Both the position numbers and the translations under genes were made by a program. From Nyssa sinensis (taxonomy: Eukaryota; Streptophyta; Magnoliopsida; Cornales; Nyssaceae), in the NCBI GenBank assembly GCA_008638375.1, contig CM018032.1, positions 31,553,751 to 31,617,750 of the forward strand: a DNA stretch of 64,000 nucleotides, written 5' to 3'. Below the pieces are notes generated by a model, which saw only the letters and a list, made by a program, of their open reading frames with translations, made no database searches and was not told where the DNA came from. This document shows, one piece after another, positions 36,801-48,313 of this stretch; positions within the stretch are counted from its first letter, which is position 1; each line of letters opens with the position of its first letter.

Positions 36801-37429
36801 TCTTCCGTGAGTATAAATTTATCACGTGACGATATATTTTTTTAATAATATTTTATTATATATATTATGTCTCACACATTACTAAAAGGGCAGAATCAGA
36901 AGAAAAAAATAAATTTAAGGTGGGACTAGAAAATTTCTGAAATTTATTTTTAGAAAAGATCTTGAGATGGGCCAAGATTTTGGAGTAAAAATAAGTGAAA
37001 TAATGAGTAAATATTAGATTAGATAAAAATTTTGAAAGATAAACTATAATTTTGAGTGAAAATAAAATAATAATAATAATGAGTAATGATTGAATTGCAA
37101 CTATATTTTGAAGATGACTAATATAAAAATAGCATAAATTTTGAAGGAGAGTTGGAAACCCGTCAAGCCCTTTATGTGACTCAGGCCTTGATTATCACGT
37201 CACCCATGTGAATGTGAATACCAATCCCACCCAAGAAGTTCCCCAATGGAGCGCCCCGGGGGGGAGAGAGACATCCTCCAAATGGTTTTTGATATTTTCA
37301 CTTGCTCAAATTCTTTTAATTTCTTTACGACACTACCCAGCCATCAACATTCAAAACTCTTCTATCAAGCAAAAACATAAAAATAAAAAATGAAGAGGTC
37401 CAGTCACACCGGCCAGTTCATAGATTAAT
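33803..37429. other. AT-rich intergenic sequence
   Basis: No gene could be supported. It contains repeated GGAAAC / TTTCC words (33825-33900, 34560-34680), which may be a small degraded element, A-runs at 35086, 35203 and 35717, and direct GAAATCGAGACT words near 35500 and 35590. The last kilobase would hold the promoter of the peptide gene, including a CACGTG G-box at 36823-36828. Confidence 0.5.
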
Positions 37430-37437
37430 TATAAATA
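37430..37437 (+). promoter_or_regulatory. TATA box of the peptide gene
   Basis: TATAAATA lies 53-60 bases upstream of the ATG at 37490, leaving room for a 5' UTR of about 25-30 bases. It is a near-consensus plant TATA box in an otherwise sparse region. Confidence 0.7.
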
Positions 37438-37489
37438 CCCCCTCTTTCGCATTTATTCTCCACGCACCCATCTTTACTTGCCAAACAAG

Positions 37490-37759
37490 ATGAGATCCTT
37501 AAATATTGTTTTAGCAGTTATAGCGGTAGGTTTTCTTCTGAGTATCAAACCCCATGAAGCTACTACTAGAGTCCTAAATGGCGATGCAGCAATGTGGATG
37601 AAAAATGAAAAACTTCTGTTACAGTCTCTCCAAAGGGTTCAGATCCCCCCTTCTGCGCCAAATCCAACCATCCCTGGCCCTAAAACAAGTTCGATCAACG
37701 TGAAGGGCTTTTCGGGTGATGTTATGCTGCCGCCAACTCCTCCTCATGCACACCCATAG
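37490..37759 (+). CDS. Small secreted signalling-peptide precursor (CTNIP/SCREW-like or IDA-like)
   Basis: An 89-residue precursor. I start at the ATG at 37490 because the frame upstream has no other ATG. Residues 1-24 form a signal peptide (MRSLNIV, then LAVIAVGFLLS, cleavage plausible after HEA), so the product enters the secretory pathway. A variable middle (about 25-45) leads into LLLQSLQRVQ, then IPPSAPNPTIPGP (51-63), SINVKGFSG and a proline-rich end, LPPTPPHAHP. IPPSAP is also the core of IDA abscission peptides. The layout LLLQSLQ, PPS..NP, IPG and NV.G recalls CTNIP/SCREW phytocytokines, but the paired cysteines of that family are absent. Such peptides act in the apoplast on leucine-rich-repeat receptor kinases. 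Single exon, own TATA box, transposons on both sides. The gene looks intact; the family assignment is from memory and tentative. Confidence 0.75.
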   Translation: MRSLNIVLAVIAVGFLLSIKPHEATTRVLNGDAAMWMKNEKLLLQSLQRVQIPPSAPNPTIPGPKTSSINVKGFSGDVMLPPTPPHAHP

Positions 37760-38010
37760 TTCATGGCTACTACTCATAAATAAACACCACAATACTTCAG
37801 ATACACAAAATGTAGCTACTACGTAAAATAAAACACAGCTGCAAACGTAGTTGTAGTGGTAGAAAACCAAACACTACAAGATTGTATTTTCTTCCATTCT
37901 TTATCCATAGTGGTAGAAAAATAAATAATAAGGTGTAGCTGTTGCTGTTGGTGTATACTGTATATTCATGAAAGAAAAATAAAAGGAATAAGTGAATCGT
38001 AAGCTTTCAC
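37760..38010 (+). other. Probable 3' UTR and polyadenylation region of the peptide gene
   Basis: AT-rich sequence with AATAAA-like words soon after the stop (AAATAAACACC near 37780, AAAATAAAAGG near 37975). A polyadenylation site is likely here, but the exact position cannot be read. Confidence 0.4.
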
Positions 38011-38470
38011 TACATTTTGTTATTTCTCCTTTTGTATGCTTGTTTAGAAATGCACGCTGGCCACAAACATCAAATGCGGCTACCCACTAAAAACCAAACG
38101 AAGTTTTATGGCTTTGCTCCCCTTTCTTCATTAGCCGTTGGGGTGTATTTCGAATACTCATGAAATAAGGTTAACAAAGAAAAGAAAAGAAATGGATACT
38201 TGGTCCTTAATTTGATTGTCACATATTTTTAATTTTTGCTTTTCAAATATTTAGGTTCTACTAGTTCACGGATTTAGAGAAGAAAACTTAAAAAAATGAA
38301 GAAAAAAAAAAAGAATTTCTCTTATATTTTCTCCTTTTTAAATTAGTTTAGAATTTTATAAATCATAAAAAATAATTTGAAAAAAAAGGAAGGAAAACTA
38401 TGCATGTATAAACTAAAATATATAAGTTCTGTCCACTTCGTCCAAATTTTTGTTTAGCAATTTTTGGTAT

Positions 38471-38520
38471 CACTACAAGAAAACATATTTTTGGCAATGC
38501 ACAGTTTTAGCAACGCACAG
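38471..38520 (+). repeat. CACTA terminal inverted repeat and subterminal repeats
   Basis: CACTACAAGAAAACATATTT is followed by two copies of a GCAA[CT]GCACAG word. The preceding three bases are TAT, the size of a CACTA target duplication; the partner end is not visible. Confidence 0.8.
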
Positions 38521-39807
38521 AAAAAAAAAAAAAATATTATCTCAAATAAAAAAATAATCGCTACAAGTAGTGCCCTCGTAGGGAGATCACCCTCACCCCG
38601 TCTCTTTCTATTCTATCCTAAGAAGTCTATACTTGTAACCAACTAGATAGTCATCCTCCGTGGAGAGGCCACTCGAAGATGGCTCAGGACGACTGCTTTT
38701 ATCTTACTATGGGCTGATGATAGAAGACCATGGGAGTTTTCTTAAAGAATGCTTCTCCTTCTTGTTTTTATAAATTAAGGATCTTTATTAAACAATACAT
38801 GCATAATTATATTAACCTTTTAATGGATCAAAATTAATCATGTAATTTTATGAAAGTAAACATGTAAGCATAAAATTAAAATTATCTTTCATGGCCAACT
38901 AAAATTCTTGACAACAGGTTATGTACTTCTATTGGTCTTCTTGATAGTTTCCATCATCTAACTCTTTCTTTAGAAATAAAATAAATACATAAAAAACCTA
39001 TACCCACATACGTGAGCTTACATTTAATCAAAAATTAAAAATTAATAGGCTAGCGAAACCAATGGAGCTTGCCCATTCGCGAGATAAATTTTCAAGTTTA
39101 TTGCCTTTTACAATTGCCTCAAAGCTAATTAAATTAAATACATCACCTAATGGCCAGTCATGAGAGATAGGATACATCCATTCACATAAATGAACTATTC
39201 AAATATGAGAAATAAAATTTAATAAAACATTTAAGCATGTCAATAATCATATACATCATCTATGTATATTTTAGAGTGTACTAAGATTTAATTCATGTAT
39301 CCAATAACTCGTACAGGTCAAGTCTCACTTAACCTATAATTTTAAGTCCAATATATTTGAGTATGAAATACCCATGGATATCACACACCCATTATAATAT
39401 AAAAAGATGAATATATTAAATAATTGATCTCTTACCCAAATAATTTAATCAATTTAGATATCTAATATCTAATTAAAATAATAATTTATATTACTGTCAA
39501 GATTGTTTATTCATGAGTATCATATATCCATAATATAAATAATGGATATATAAAATAAAATTGAGTCATTGGGTATCATACACTCAAATAGTTAAAAAAT
39601 AATAATTTTTAGTAAAATATATAATATTATATATTATATATTATATATTTATATATATAAAGCTTAGCCGTCTCTTATATATAATATGTTATATCTATAT
39701 ATGGTTATCTAATACCCATATATATAAACTGTATTATATAATATTAAATATCCTTTAATACACACAAATATATTGCCATGCGCCTAATAAGAATGGACAT
39801 TAAGGTC
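38521..39807. other. Non-coding 5' region of the CACTA element
   Basis: Mostly AT-rich sequence, with a (TATATAT)n patch at 39620-39700. No coding frame was supported. Confidence 0.4.
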
Positions 39808-39912
39808 ACCTTCGCCGGAGCCAGGAAATGGCAACCGCTTGGCGGCGGCACCAGTGGCGACTATGACTGAATCGGCAATCCAGAACCCTTCCTTGCCGTT
39901 CATCTCAACAGC
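39808..39912 (-). pseudogene. Fragment of an NADPH-thioredoxin reductase-like gene
   Basis: The minus strand encodes about 35 residues: AVEMNGKEGFWIADSVIVATG, then AAAKRLPFPGSGEG. The ATGA.AKRL.F.GSGE signature is that of the FAD-binding region of cytosolic/mitochondrial NADPH-thioredoxin reductases (NTRA/NTRB type), which pass electrons from NADPH to thioredoxin. GAAGGTGACC after GSGE could be an exon-intron border, which would point to genomic capture. Upstream are Lys/Phe runs made by A/T homopolymers, with two copies of a TTGCCGCTT.CCATTAGC word. It lacks the rest of the enzyme (the CAxC redox centre and the NADPH site), so it is non-functional. Its place inside a CACTA element suggests transduplication. 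Confidence 0.6.
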
Positions 39913-40309
39913 CTCCTTCTCAATTTTTTTTCTTTTTTGGTTTCTTTGTTGCCGCTTACCATTAGCAGTGAGATAAAAAAAAAAAAAAAAAAACCTTTTT
40001 TTTTCCTTGTTGCCGCTTCCCATTAGCGGTGAGAGAAAAAAAACTTTTTTTTGTTTTTGTTTTTGTTTCTAAATTTTAATATGTTCTCTTGAGAGCTTGT
40101 TGATCATTCTATCAGTATGGGTATCTCATATGCATCAAGAATTAAATTTAGTTATCAAGATTCTCAAACAAGGATCAAATCTTTATATCAAATAAATTGT
40201 ACCACAAAATTTCATTCTAAAATAACCATTAATTTTAATTGGGATTCATGAATATGTTTAAAACAAGTAAATATAACCTTCAAAATCGATGGATTCATGT
40301 AAAGTTATT
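39913..40309. other. Low-information sequence with A/T runs
   Basis: Homopolymer-rich; no coding frame. The right part, next to the primer site, may be the start of a truncated copia-like internal region. Confidence 0.4.
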
Positions 40310-40319
40310 CTGATACCAA
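40310..40319 (-). promoter_or_regulatory. Primer-binding site of the copia-like LTR
   Basis: Minus strand TTGGTATCAG, adjacent to the LTR start. This matches the initiator-Met tRNA type primer site and fixes the LTR orientation as minus. Confidence 0.7.
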
Positions 40320-40320
40320 T

Positions 40321-41579
40321 TGTTAGGTTCGTAATCACGCGAAAGCGATTTCAAAAAATCTATTTGAATCTTTTTCTTTATATGAATCATACAATCTTGA
40401 AAACAGGGCTCAGAATTACATTGTTCTTGATATTCTTGATTGTTGAAGAAGACTTCTTGAAAAGATTGATGCAATTTTTCTTCTCTTTCTCCTCTAGGTC
40501 ACATCCTCTTTTCCCTTAGGCAAACCGTATCGTACGAGAGTGAATTGTCTCTTATTTTTGTCTAATACAAAAACTTATGATAAACGGCTCCCTACATATC
40601 ATATATGTAGAGCTTAATTCAAAAGAAGGGATATAGTGAATCCCATTAAGTTAGTTTCCAATTAATCAATTAAATCTTAATTATCTCATAATTAAATTAA
40701 TTGACTAATTAATTTCAATTAAATCCACTATATAATTGAAATTGCACTCTAACTTAATAGAATAGAGTAAACACATGCACTGTACTTTTGCAATTGACCC
40801 CTCTACATGGATACTAATAATCCGAGATTGCATATTATACTGTCAAATTAATTTTTTAATTATTTTAAGAACCTAATTCAATAATTATTAATCCCTTGCA
40901 ATTAGTCATCATTTCAATAAACAATTTACTGAAAAGGCTGGATCCGAATTTCAGTGATTAATCTATTGAATTAACACAAAGGTGATATCCATCCCTCTAA
41001 TATATAGAGTGTAGATTCCATCTTGAGAATATGTGTTTTCACAGTCTAAATAATGATTTTTCAAGATACCGAGATATTGATCTAAAAGAACTCACTCATT
41101 GGTAACTCAAAGTTATCACTATTCAGAACTTAAGTTTACTATCTTCTCAGGATTAAGAGCTTACTGCAAATAATGAATAAGAAACTTATTAAAGGAGACA
41201 GTTCCAAATAGTGCATTTCTTATAGTGGTCCAGTTCAGTGTATTCCCAATACACCAATACAATAACCTAGAGTTCACTATTCTGATGGTTGAGATAAATC
41301 ACCTTATCACATAAAGGCTAACTGTATTATAGCTTTATAAATAAGATGTCTACTCTTATCAATAGGCACAAACAATTCTAAAATTGCCTATATAAACAGT
41401 TCATATCTCCTGTGTATAAATTTCATTTATACACATGACCGCTCCTTATGACAATTTAAGGACTAATCATCTCATGATATAAAACAACACCCAAACATAT
41501 GGTAATATAAAACTCAATAATAAATCAAATCTATTAAATAATAATAAAATATTTTGGATATGAGGGCACACATCCTACA
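40321..41579 (-). repeat. LTR of a copia-like element (1259 bp)
   Basis: The plus strand starts TGTTAGGTTCGTAATC and ends CACATCCTACA, giving TG...CA ends with a TGTWRG-type imperfect inverted terminus. A primer site at its left side shows it is a 5' LTR in minus orientation, but no gag-pol follows to the left, so the internal domain is deleted. It sits inside the CACTA region. The copia assignment rests on size, terminus and primer site only. Confidence 0.65.
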
Positions 41580-43704
41580 TCTTTCTCTTTCCCTTTCTCT
41601 CTCTCTTTACTCTCACTGGTGACTAGTTCTTTATCTCCTTTTCACTGGTAACACATCTCGACGAACAAATTACCACCGGCGATTGCTCCCCAACTCGGAC
41701 CACCAACCATTTCTCCATCATTCTCTCTCCAAAATGCAGTGGCACCGTCCTTCTTTATCTCAATTTGTATATCTTGTTGGCAACTAACGATGAAGCACAG
41801 TAACCGACGATATCCTCTAGCCATCTCTCCCTCTCTCTCTCTCAATCTCTCACTGTATCAAGTATTAAGTCACTTTAATTTATGTTTAATCTTGTAATTT
41901 TTTAGGGTTTTTATGTATTTGTGTACTCTATGAAGTCCTATTTAATCTTGTGTGTGTATGTGTATTCATATATTTTGACCCAAGAAGGGAATGTATAACT
42001 TTTTAGTTTCATACTGTTGAAAGCTAAAATCTTGATCGATTTTCTTGAGCCTTTCTTTTTCTGCTGTTATAGGAAAATCAATACTTTAGATATTGGTAAT
42101 TTATATATTGATAGTAGTTTTGTCTCTATGATATTAACTAGAAAAGAACTAAGGATTTGGACATCTTGATGATAAATTAACTATGTAAAGCTTTTCATTT
42201 TAGATGGATCCTTCCTTTGTTGGTCTTTTTTTTTCTTTTTTGATCATTTTCCTAAATTTTTGCTACTATTATGATGCATTACTAGGTAAACTTCAATCTT
42301 TAATTTTAAGGTATTCTATATCAACCTGTTGCACTTAAATATGTTCATTCAGTACGATTTTTTTGTTTACAACAAATGTGGCTTACCTCATTGCAAAATC
42401 GATTTAAGTCTTTCTATGTTGCTAAAACTTTTGTAATGGGGAATGTCTTTCAGGTAGAAATTATATTTTAATGTGTTAATAAAGGAATTTTTCTTTCTAT
42501 TCTGAATGTGTTTTATTTTTTTCATTTTGTGGTGTGTTACTAGAAGCACATACTTGTAGTTATAGTTTGGAATGATTTAATTAAAGTGGTAATGCACGAT
42601 CATTTTCATTACAACTAATATAGCCTTAAAGAGATTAGTTTCTATTTCATTTCATATGATCTCTTATGTTCAATATATATGTAGTGTTGTTTTGGTTTAT
42701 CATGTGCATAACATCTTGCATATATCCATCATGCACGATTACGCTTGGCTGCAAGAGAGTAGCATATTAGTTTAGTGGGCTGTTGGCCCTTACTATGTGT
42801 TTGGAGTCTTTGAATTCTCAAATGGTCCTCGTATTTTTACATGACTATTTAGGGACTTGTGCTCCCCACTTTTGTGTTGTTGGAGCTCCTTCGACATAGA
42901 AATTTGTGTTGAAATAATCTTTAAATCCTATTTCTTTATAAAGTTAAAGTATTAACATAATAAATAGCACATTGAAATTGAAGATCCTTACACAGTTCTA
43001 GTTAATAATCCATGTATTTATTTTCAAAGTAAAAATGTGTATATTTGGAAGAATAAAACCATGAAAGAGAAAAGAAACTGTGGTGAATTTTTTTTTCTCA
43101 GTAGTTAGATCAAGATGATCCCTTACTTCTTGTAATGCTAATTTTTTTATTAGTCAAAATTAGGGTGATAGCAGAACAATTTATGTTGAATCATTAATTA
43201 TACCTTTGTAAATAAACAATTACGTTACCGAATATGTAATTTCATTCATGTAAACTTAGCCCCGTTCGGGAGTCATTTTCAGCACTCGTGAATCTTGTTG
43301 CCTAATTAAGAGCGATTGGGCTCGTGGGTATGAAAATTAATTCTTGAATTTCCTAGAGTAGGATAGTTTGAGAGTACATAAATCAATATTATAGGCAGTA
43401 ACGAATGCTTGATTCTAATGGATGAAAATTTTGGCACAGTCTTCTGTTGTTCTTTAGGTACATATTTAGGCGTGGTAACGTCTATCTTGTGTACTTGGAG
43501 AACCGTGGAGAGATGCTACCAAAATTTTCTCAGAGTGGAATCGAGCATTTGAGTTGCTAGTTGCTAATTGCAATTTAGATTGTACATTCCTGAATGGAAT
43601 AAAACCACCTTACCCTTTAGAGAGAAGTTAGGATTCAGGTTTCATATTTATAATGAGTAACGTGTTTGACTTGTGCTAAGAAGATGAAAATAGATAAGAG
43701 TTAG
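41580..43704. other. Non-coding stretch, possibly CACTA 5' region or intron
   Basis: AT-rich, with a CT-rich patch at 41580-41640. No recognisable protein similarity or RNA gene. It leads in plus orientation into the transposase start, so it could be a leader or intron. Confidence 0.35.
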
Positions 43705-44034
43705 ATGGACTTGAAGAGCAGACATTTGGCCGAGTACGTGAAAGGGATTAAGGATTTCATTGAGTTTGCTCGTGTATCAGTGGATGGGAGCAATAGGATA
43801 AAATGTCCATGTAGGAGGTGTAATAATAAGGATTATATGTACATAGATAAGGCTAGAGTGCACCTACTCAAGTATGGCATAGACAAGATGTATAGGTGTT
43901 GAAAATTTCACGGGGAACAACGTGAAGTACGAGTGGTAAGTGAGGATGAAGATGATGACGAGGATAATGAATTGGGTGAAAATGTCAGATTTGGTTATGA
44001 TAGACTACAAGAAATGCTGGCAGACATATAGGGG
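43705..44034 (+). pseudogene. CACTA transposase, N-terminal transposase-associated domain
   Basis: Starts MDLKSRHLAEYVKGIKDFIEF and continues with KCPCRRCNN and HLLKYGIDKMYRC, a zinc-binding transposase-associated domain (PF13963 type) that normally sits at the N terminus of CACTA TPases. A TGA replaces the tryptophan expected shortly before FHGE, and an acidic run (DEDDDEDNE) and GYDRLQEMLADI follow before another stop. The reading is cut at 44035 by solo LTR C and resumes at 48314. It is a broken gene. Confidence 0.8.
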
Positions 44035-44035
44035 G

Positions 44036-47000
44036 TGTCACGACCCGAAACCCACCCTAAGCGGATCACCGGATCGCGATCGCCGCCCCGAGACCCGAGG
44101 GCCCCGAGACAAGGCTCGCATATGCAACGGTATCGAATAGACGTGCGACATGCGTATTGCGGAAGCGTGAAAAACTTTTTCTTTTTCTTTTCTCATTTTT
44201 TAATTACGCACATCCGTCCGATACTGCCGCTCCATACATAGCATACATGGTTACACATTCAGAGTATAACTAAAACTTAAAAACTTATAACATTAATACA
44301 ATACATGTTCAGTTGCCCTGAGGGCTTAATACATATTCTTACATTATCTACTAATACAAAATGTACTACTAGAGTTCATAGGTTTCTGAAGAGAAACTAC
44401 TTAAACTTATCTTCCCAAAATCAGTAGATTCATCATCAACGTCCTCAAGTCAAGACTGCTGCTAATTACCTGAAAGGGGGGTCCGAACAAAGTCCGGGTA
44501 AGCTAATCTAAGCTTGTGAGCAATTCCAGCATTCGTCATGGGGTTTTCAATTAGCAGTGGTTTAGTACATAAGAGTTTGTAAAATAATCACCGCCAATTG
44601 TTCGTATACTTTGAATACAGAATATATGCATTCCTTAAATCATGTAGCTTTGAAACATTTAAAGTATTTAAGCTAAACTCATACTTGTCAAATAGAGTAT
44701 ATAACTCAAAACATATGCATTTCGTAAAACAATAGCTTGGAAACAATTAAAGTATTCAAGCTATACTTATACTTCGTCAAATAGAGTATATAACTCAAAA
44801 CATATGCATTTCGTAAAACAATAGCTTGGAAACAATTAAAGTATTCAAGCTATACTTATACATGTGAACTTTTAAAACATATTCCATATCATGTATTTCT
44901 TAAATAGAGTATATAAAACTCAACATATGCATATTGAAAATGAGAGTAAAAAAACTTGCTTCCATTTTCAAATCATTTGTCGTCTTATCACTTCCATTAG
45001 TGGAATCCGTTTCGAACCGGACTCCCATATTACTTATCAATAGAGATATCTCATGCCTGGGGGATTAGATCCTGCTACCTGGCATTTTACAGGGCAATTG
45101 GGTTCCGTACAACCCAAAATCCTGCCTATTTTACAGGGCAACTGAAAACTCAGAATCCTGTCTAAGTGCTTATGCACCATTCATCTTATAAAACATTTAT
45201 CATGTGACTTGTCTCATAGATACTTTTCATAAATTCGTAATAAACATTCGTATACTTGAAATAAGCAAATTCAGAATATTTAACAATAATTGCATTTTAA
45301 CTAGACATGCTGAAAAGTATTTGAAGGAATAACTGTTGCAGAAACCAATCACTAAGCATGTCACAATGGGGTTATAAAATAGAACAATTAAAAACTGAAT
45401 CATGTAAATACTGAATTTGAAATTTCAAATGCTTCATATCTTTAAACTTAAAACCTTGTCAAATTCATGGAGTTAAATCTCCAATTCAAACACAGGGTTA
45501 CTCACCTTGATTCTTTAGGGTTAGTGCTAAAAATGCGCTTTCCCACTTTCCTGGTAGTTCCTAAGAACAATTCATAAACATCTCATCAACTTCACATTCA
45601 TTGTAATATCATTTCGATATTCCTTAACTTATGCTTAAATCGTATTTGATCCTACAATGATTTCATAAATTCATATGTACTTAACGTAACTCGTATTCTT
45701 AACCTATGACACAATTTAATGTGTTTAGAAATTGAATCTACTTCAATTTATACTCTTCTGGAAGTTCCATTAACTTTAATTTAAAGTTATTTATTTGACG
45801 TGTTTACGTGTCGTGTCTTTTCGTATTTCGTTTCTTGTACTTGCCTTAGTAATAGTACTTTGGCATCATTTCAATTCATAGTCATCTAACAGATGCTATT
45901 CATCAAATTTTATGTCTTTTTATTTTAGACATTTCTTTAGGTCGAATAGACTCTACCATTGAGTCCGGAGTGTCGAAGAAAGTCAGTTTAGGCTTTCCAA
46001 TCATTTAGTTCGGACTGTTATATGTAAAAGGACAAAATGGTCATTTTATCGTTTTACGTGTCATATCTTTCTGTACTTCGTTTCGTAATTTGGACTCCAT
46101 TTTTGAGTCCGGGATGTCAAAGAAAGTTAATTTAGACCTTCTCTGATTTCATTTTAGCTTTAGGGGTACCAGGGGTATTTTGGTCATTTTACCCCTTTAC
46201 GTGTCTTTATTTTTCGGGACCCCGTCTCGTGTCGTGGACCTCACCATTGGACTCAGAAGGTCCGAGATAGTAAGAGTACACTAATAATTTGTTAATTTTG
46301 GTCAAGGGGTATTTTGGTCATTTAGCCCCTTACGTGTATTTATTTTCCGGGCTTCGTCTCGTAAAACGGACCCTACCATTGATCTCAGAATGTCCAAAAT
46401 AGTAAAAATACACTATTCATATGCTTAATTTGGACTTCGTTTACTCTATTTATGACCCAAGGGCAAAATAGTCATTTTACTTTATTTATTAAATAATTAA
46501 ATTAATTATTTAATTATTTAATTATTTTTCCAGGGGTCTAAATGCATAAAAACTTCATAATTTGGGCAACAGTAGAATTTCTTTAAACAATTGGGGTCAA
46601 TCCATAAATAGATAAAGTGTTGGTTTATTTTATTTTTAATTAATTAAATAAACCAAAGGGTTCGGTCCAATTTAAAATGAACCAATCCGGTTCAGTTATA
46701 AACCAATCGGTTATCCGGTTTATTTCCATGTGGCTGACGTCATGATGACGTCAGCCCTAGATCTCATTTAAATTTAACCGACAATACAAAACGACGTCGT
46801 TGGATTTAATCGGTGGCAAGCCCAGAGGCTGCCACCTGTCCGAGTCAACTCGGCCATTTTAAACCGAGTTAACTCATCGTCATCTTCTTCATTTCGCCCC
46901 TACGTTGCCCTAATTTGCAGGTTTTCTTTTCCTTCTATTTCGTGACATTTCAACCAATCTTTCTTCACTGTTTCTAACCTAATCCATTTCTGGTACGTTG

Positions 47001-48313
47001 GTTTAAAGTTTGACATTCATTTTAGGCCTTAAAACCTCGTCATATGTTCGGTTTAGAACGAGATAATCCAAACTGTAAGTTGTTCGTAAATGCTCATTTC
47101 TGAGCTAAAACCCTTGGGGTTTGATTCTTTGTGTTCCTTTTCTCATGGAGTTTCATTTCCCATTTAGAAAAATGGGTTTAAACGTCAGTTTGAGAGGTTG
47201 GGATTTTGAACCCGCACCTGCAACTCTATTTTTGGAGGGCTTCCTTTGAGCTTTGTGATCGCGTATATAGGTTTTTAGTACCCTCATAGCCTCATATCGA
47301 AGTCTTGACAAGCCAAAAATGGTTTGGTTGCCATGGGTTCAGACCTGCTTCAAGCAAGGTCCTCCCATGGCGGTTCTTCTGGGTTTCATGTTTTTGGGGG
47401 TTTTTAACACTCTATTTCATGCTTGACATACTCATATACATATATTTAACATCATACTTGCATATCAAACTTAAAACAGTCCCTATAATGCTCAATTTTC
47501 TAGAGAGAGAAAAATACAAGAATTTGAAACTTTACCTTTTTACAGTGTTTTCTCTCTTGTTCTGCTTCCAACTCTCTCTCTATTCTCCTTACTTCTTCTT
47601 CTTTTGGTTTTCTTCGTGAGAGATCAACATGCTTTGCATGTTTTGGCTTTTAAAAACAAGGTAGCCGACCTCTCTCTTTCTTCACTTTCTCTCTCTATCT
47701 CTACACGTTTGCAGCCCTCATTCTTGACCTTATCATCCCATCTTACACTTCATTAATTCTGCTTTTTCTCTATTCAGCTTTCTCTTCAATTTTTGCAAGA
47801 TATTTCATATATATATACATATAATATAATACACACACTTATATGTGAAGAAACACACACTAGCCGACACACACACACACACCTCTTCACACTTACTTTT
47901 AGATATTTTCACTTATATATATTTAATTTAATCATATACATACATGCATACTTACATGCTTCCATATACATACATGCATACATACATATATATATATAAT
48001 AGTTTATTATATTTTATACTTTATACTTTATACAATGTATCTAGGTATATATATATACATAATATATACACATATACCCACTTGTCCACTTATACATGCC
48101 TTTATACACTTGATAGCATACACACATAATACACATAATGTGTGTATATGTGTGTTCATGTAAAAATCAATTTTAATAATAAATTTTATTCTCATATAAT
48201 AAATTAATTAATTATTTAATTAATTAATCCTTTTTAATGTAAAATTTCTACATAATTTTCGTTGCTTCGTAAGGCGTGCCATATGACCCGGTATCCCGGG
48301 TCGGGATATTACA
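44036..48313 (-). mobile_element. Solo LTR C (4278 bp), splitting the CACTA transposase
   Basis: TGTCACGACCCG to GGATATTACA on the plus strand; same subfamily and orientation as solo LTR A. The flanks are GGGGG on the left and AGGGG on the right, a 5 bp duplication differing at one base. It contains two perfect ~89 bp units from about 44700 plus a diverged third, four ~140 bp modules from 45955, the TGACGTCA palindrome at 46733-46755, and CT and CA tracts near 47700 and 47870. No internal domain. Confidence 0.9.
44640..44875. repeat. ~89 bp tandem repeat inside solo LTR C
   Basis: Units containing ATAGCTTGGAAACAATTAAA and AAATAGAGTATATAACTC repeat with a period of 89 bases (44711 to 44800). 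A third, diverged unit precedes them. Confidence 0.85.

Noticed and set aside
37490..37759. CLE peptide gene
   Set aside because: The NP tract looks CLE-like, but the conserved Arg at the start and His-His/Asn end of the CLE dodecapeptide are absent, and a long tail follows.
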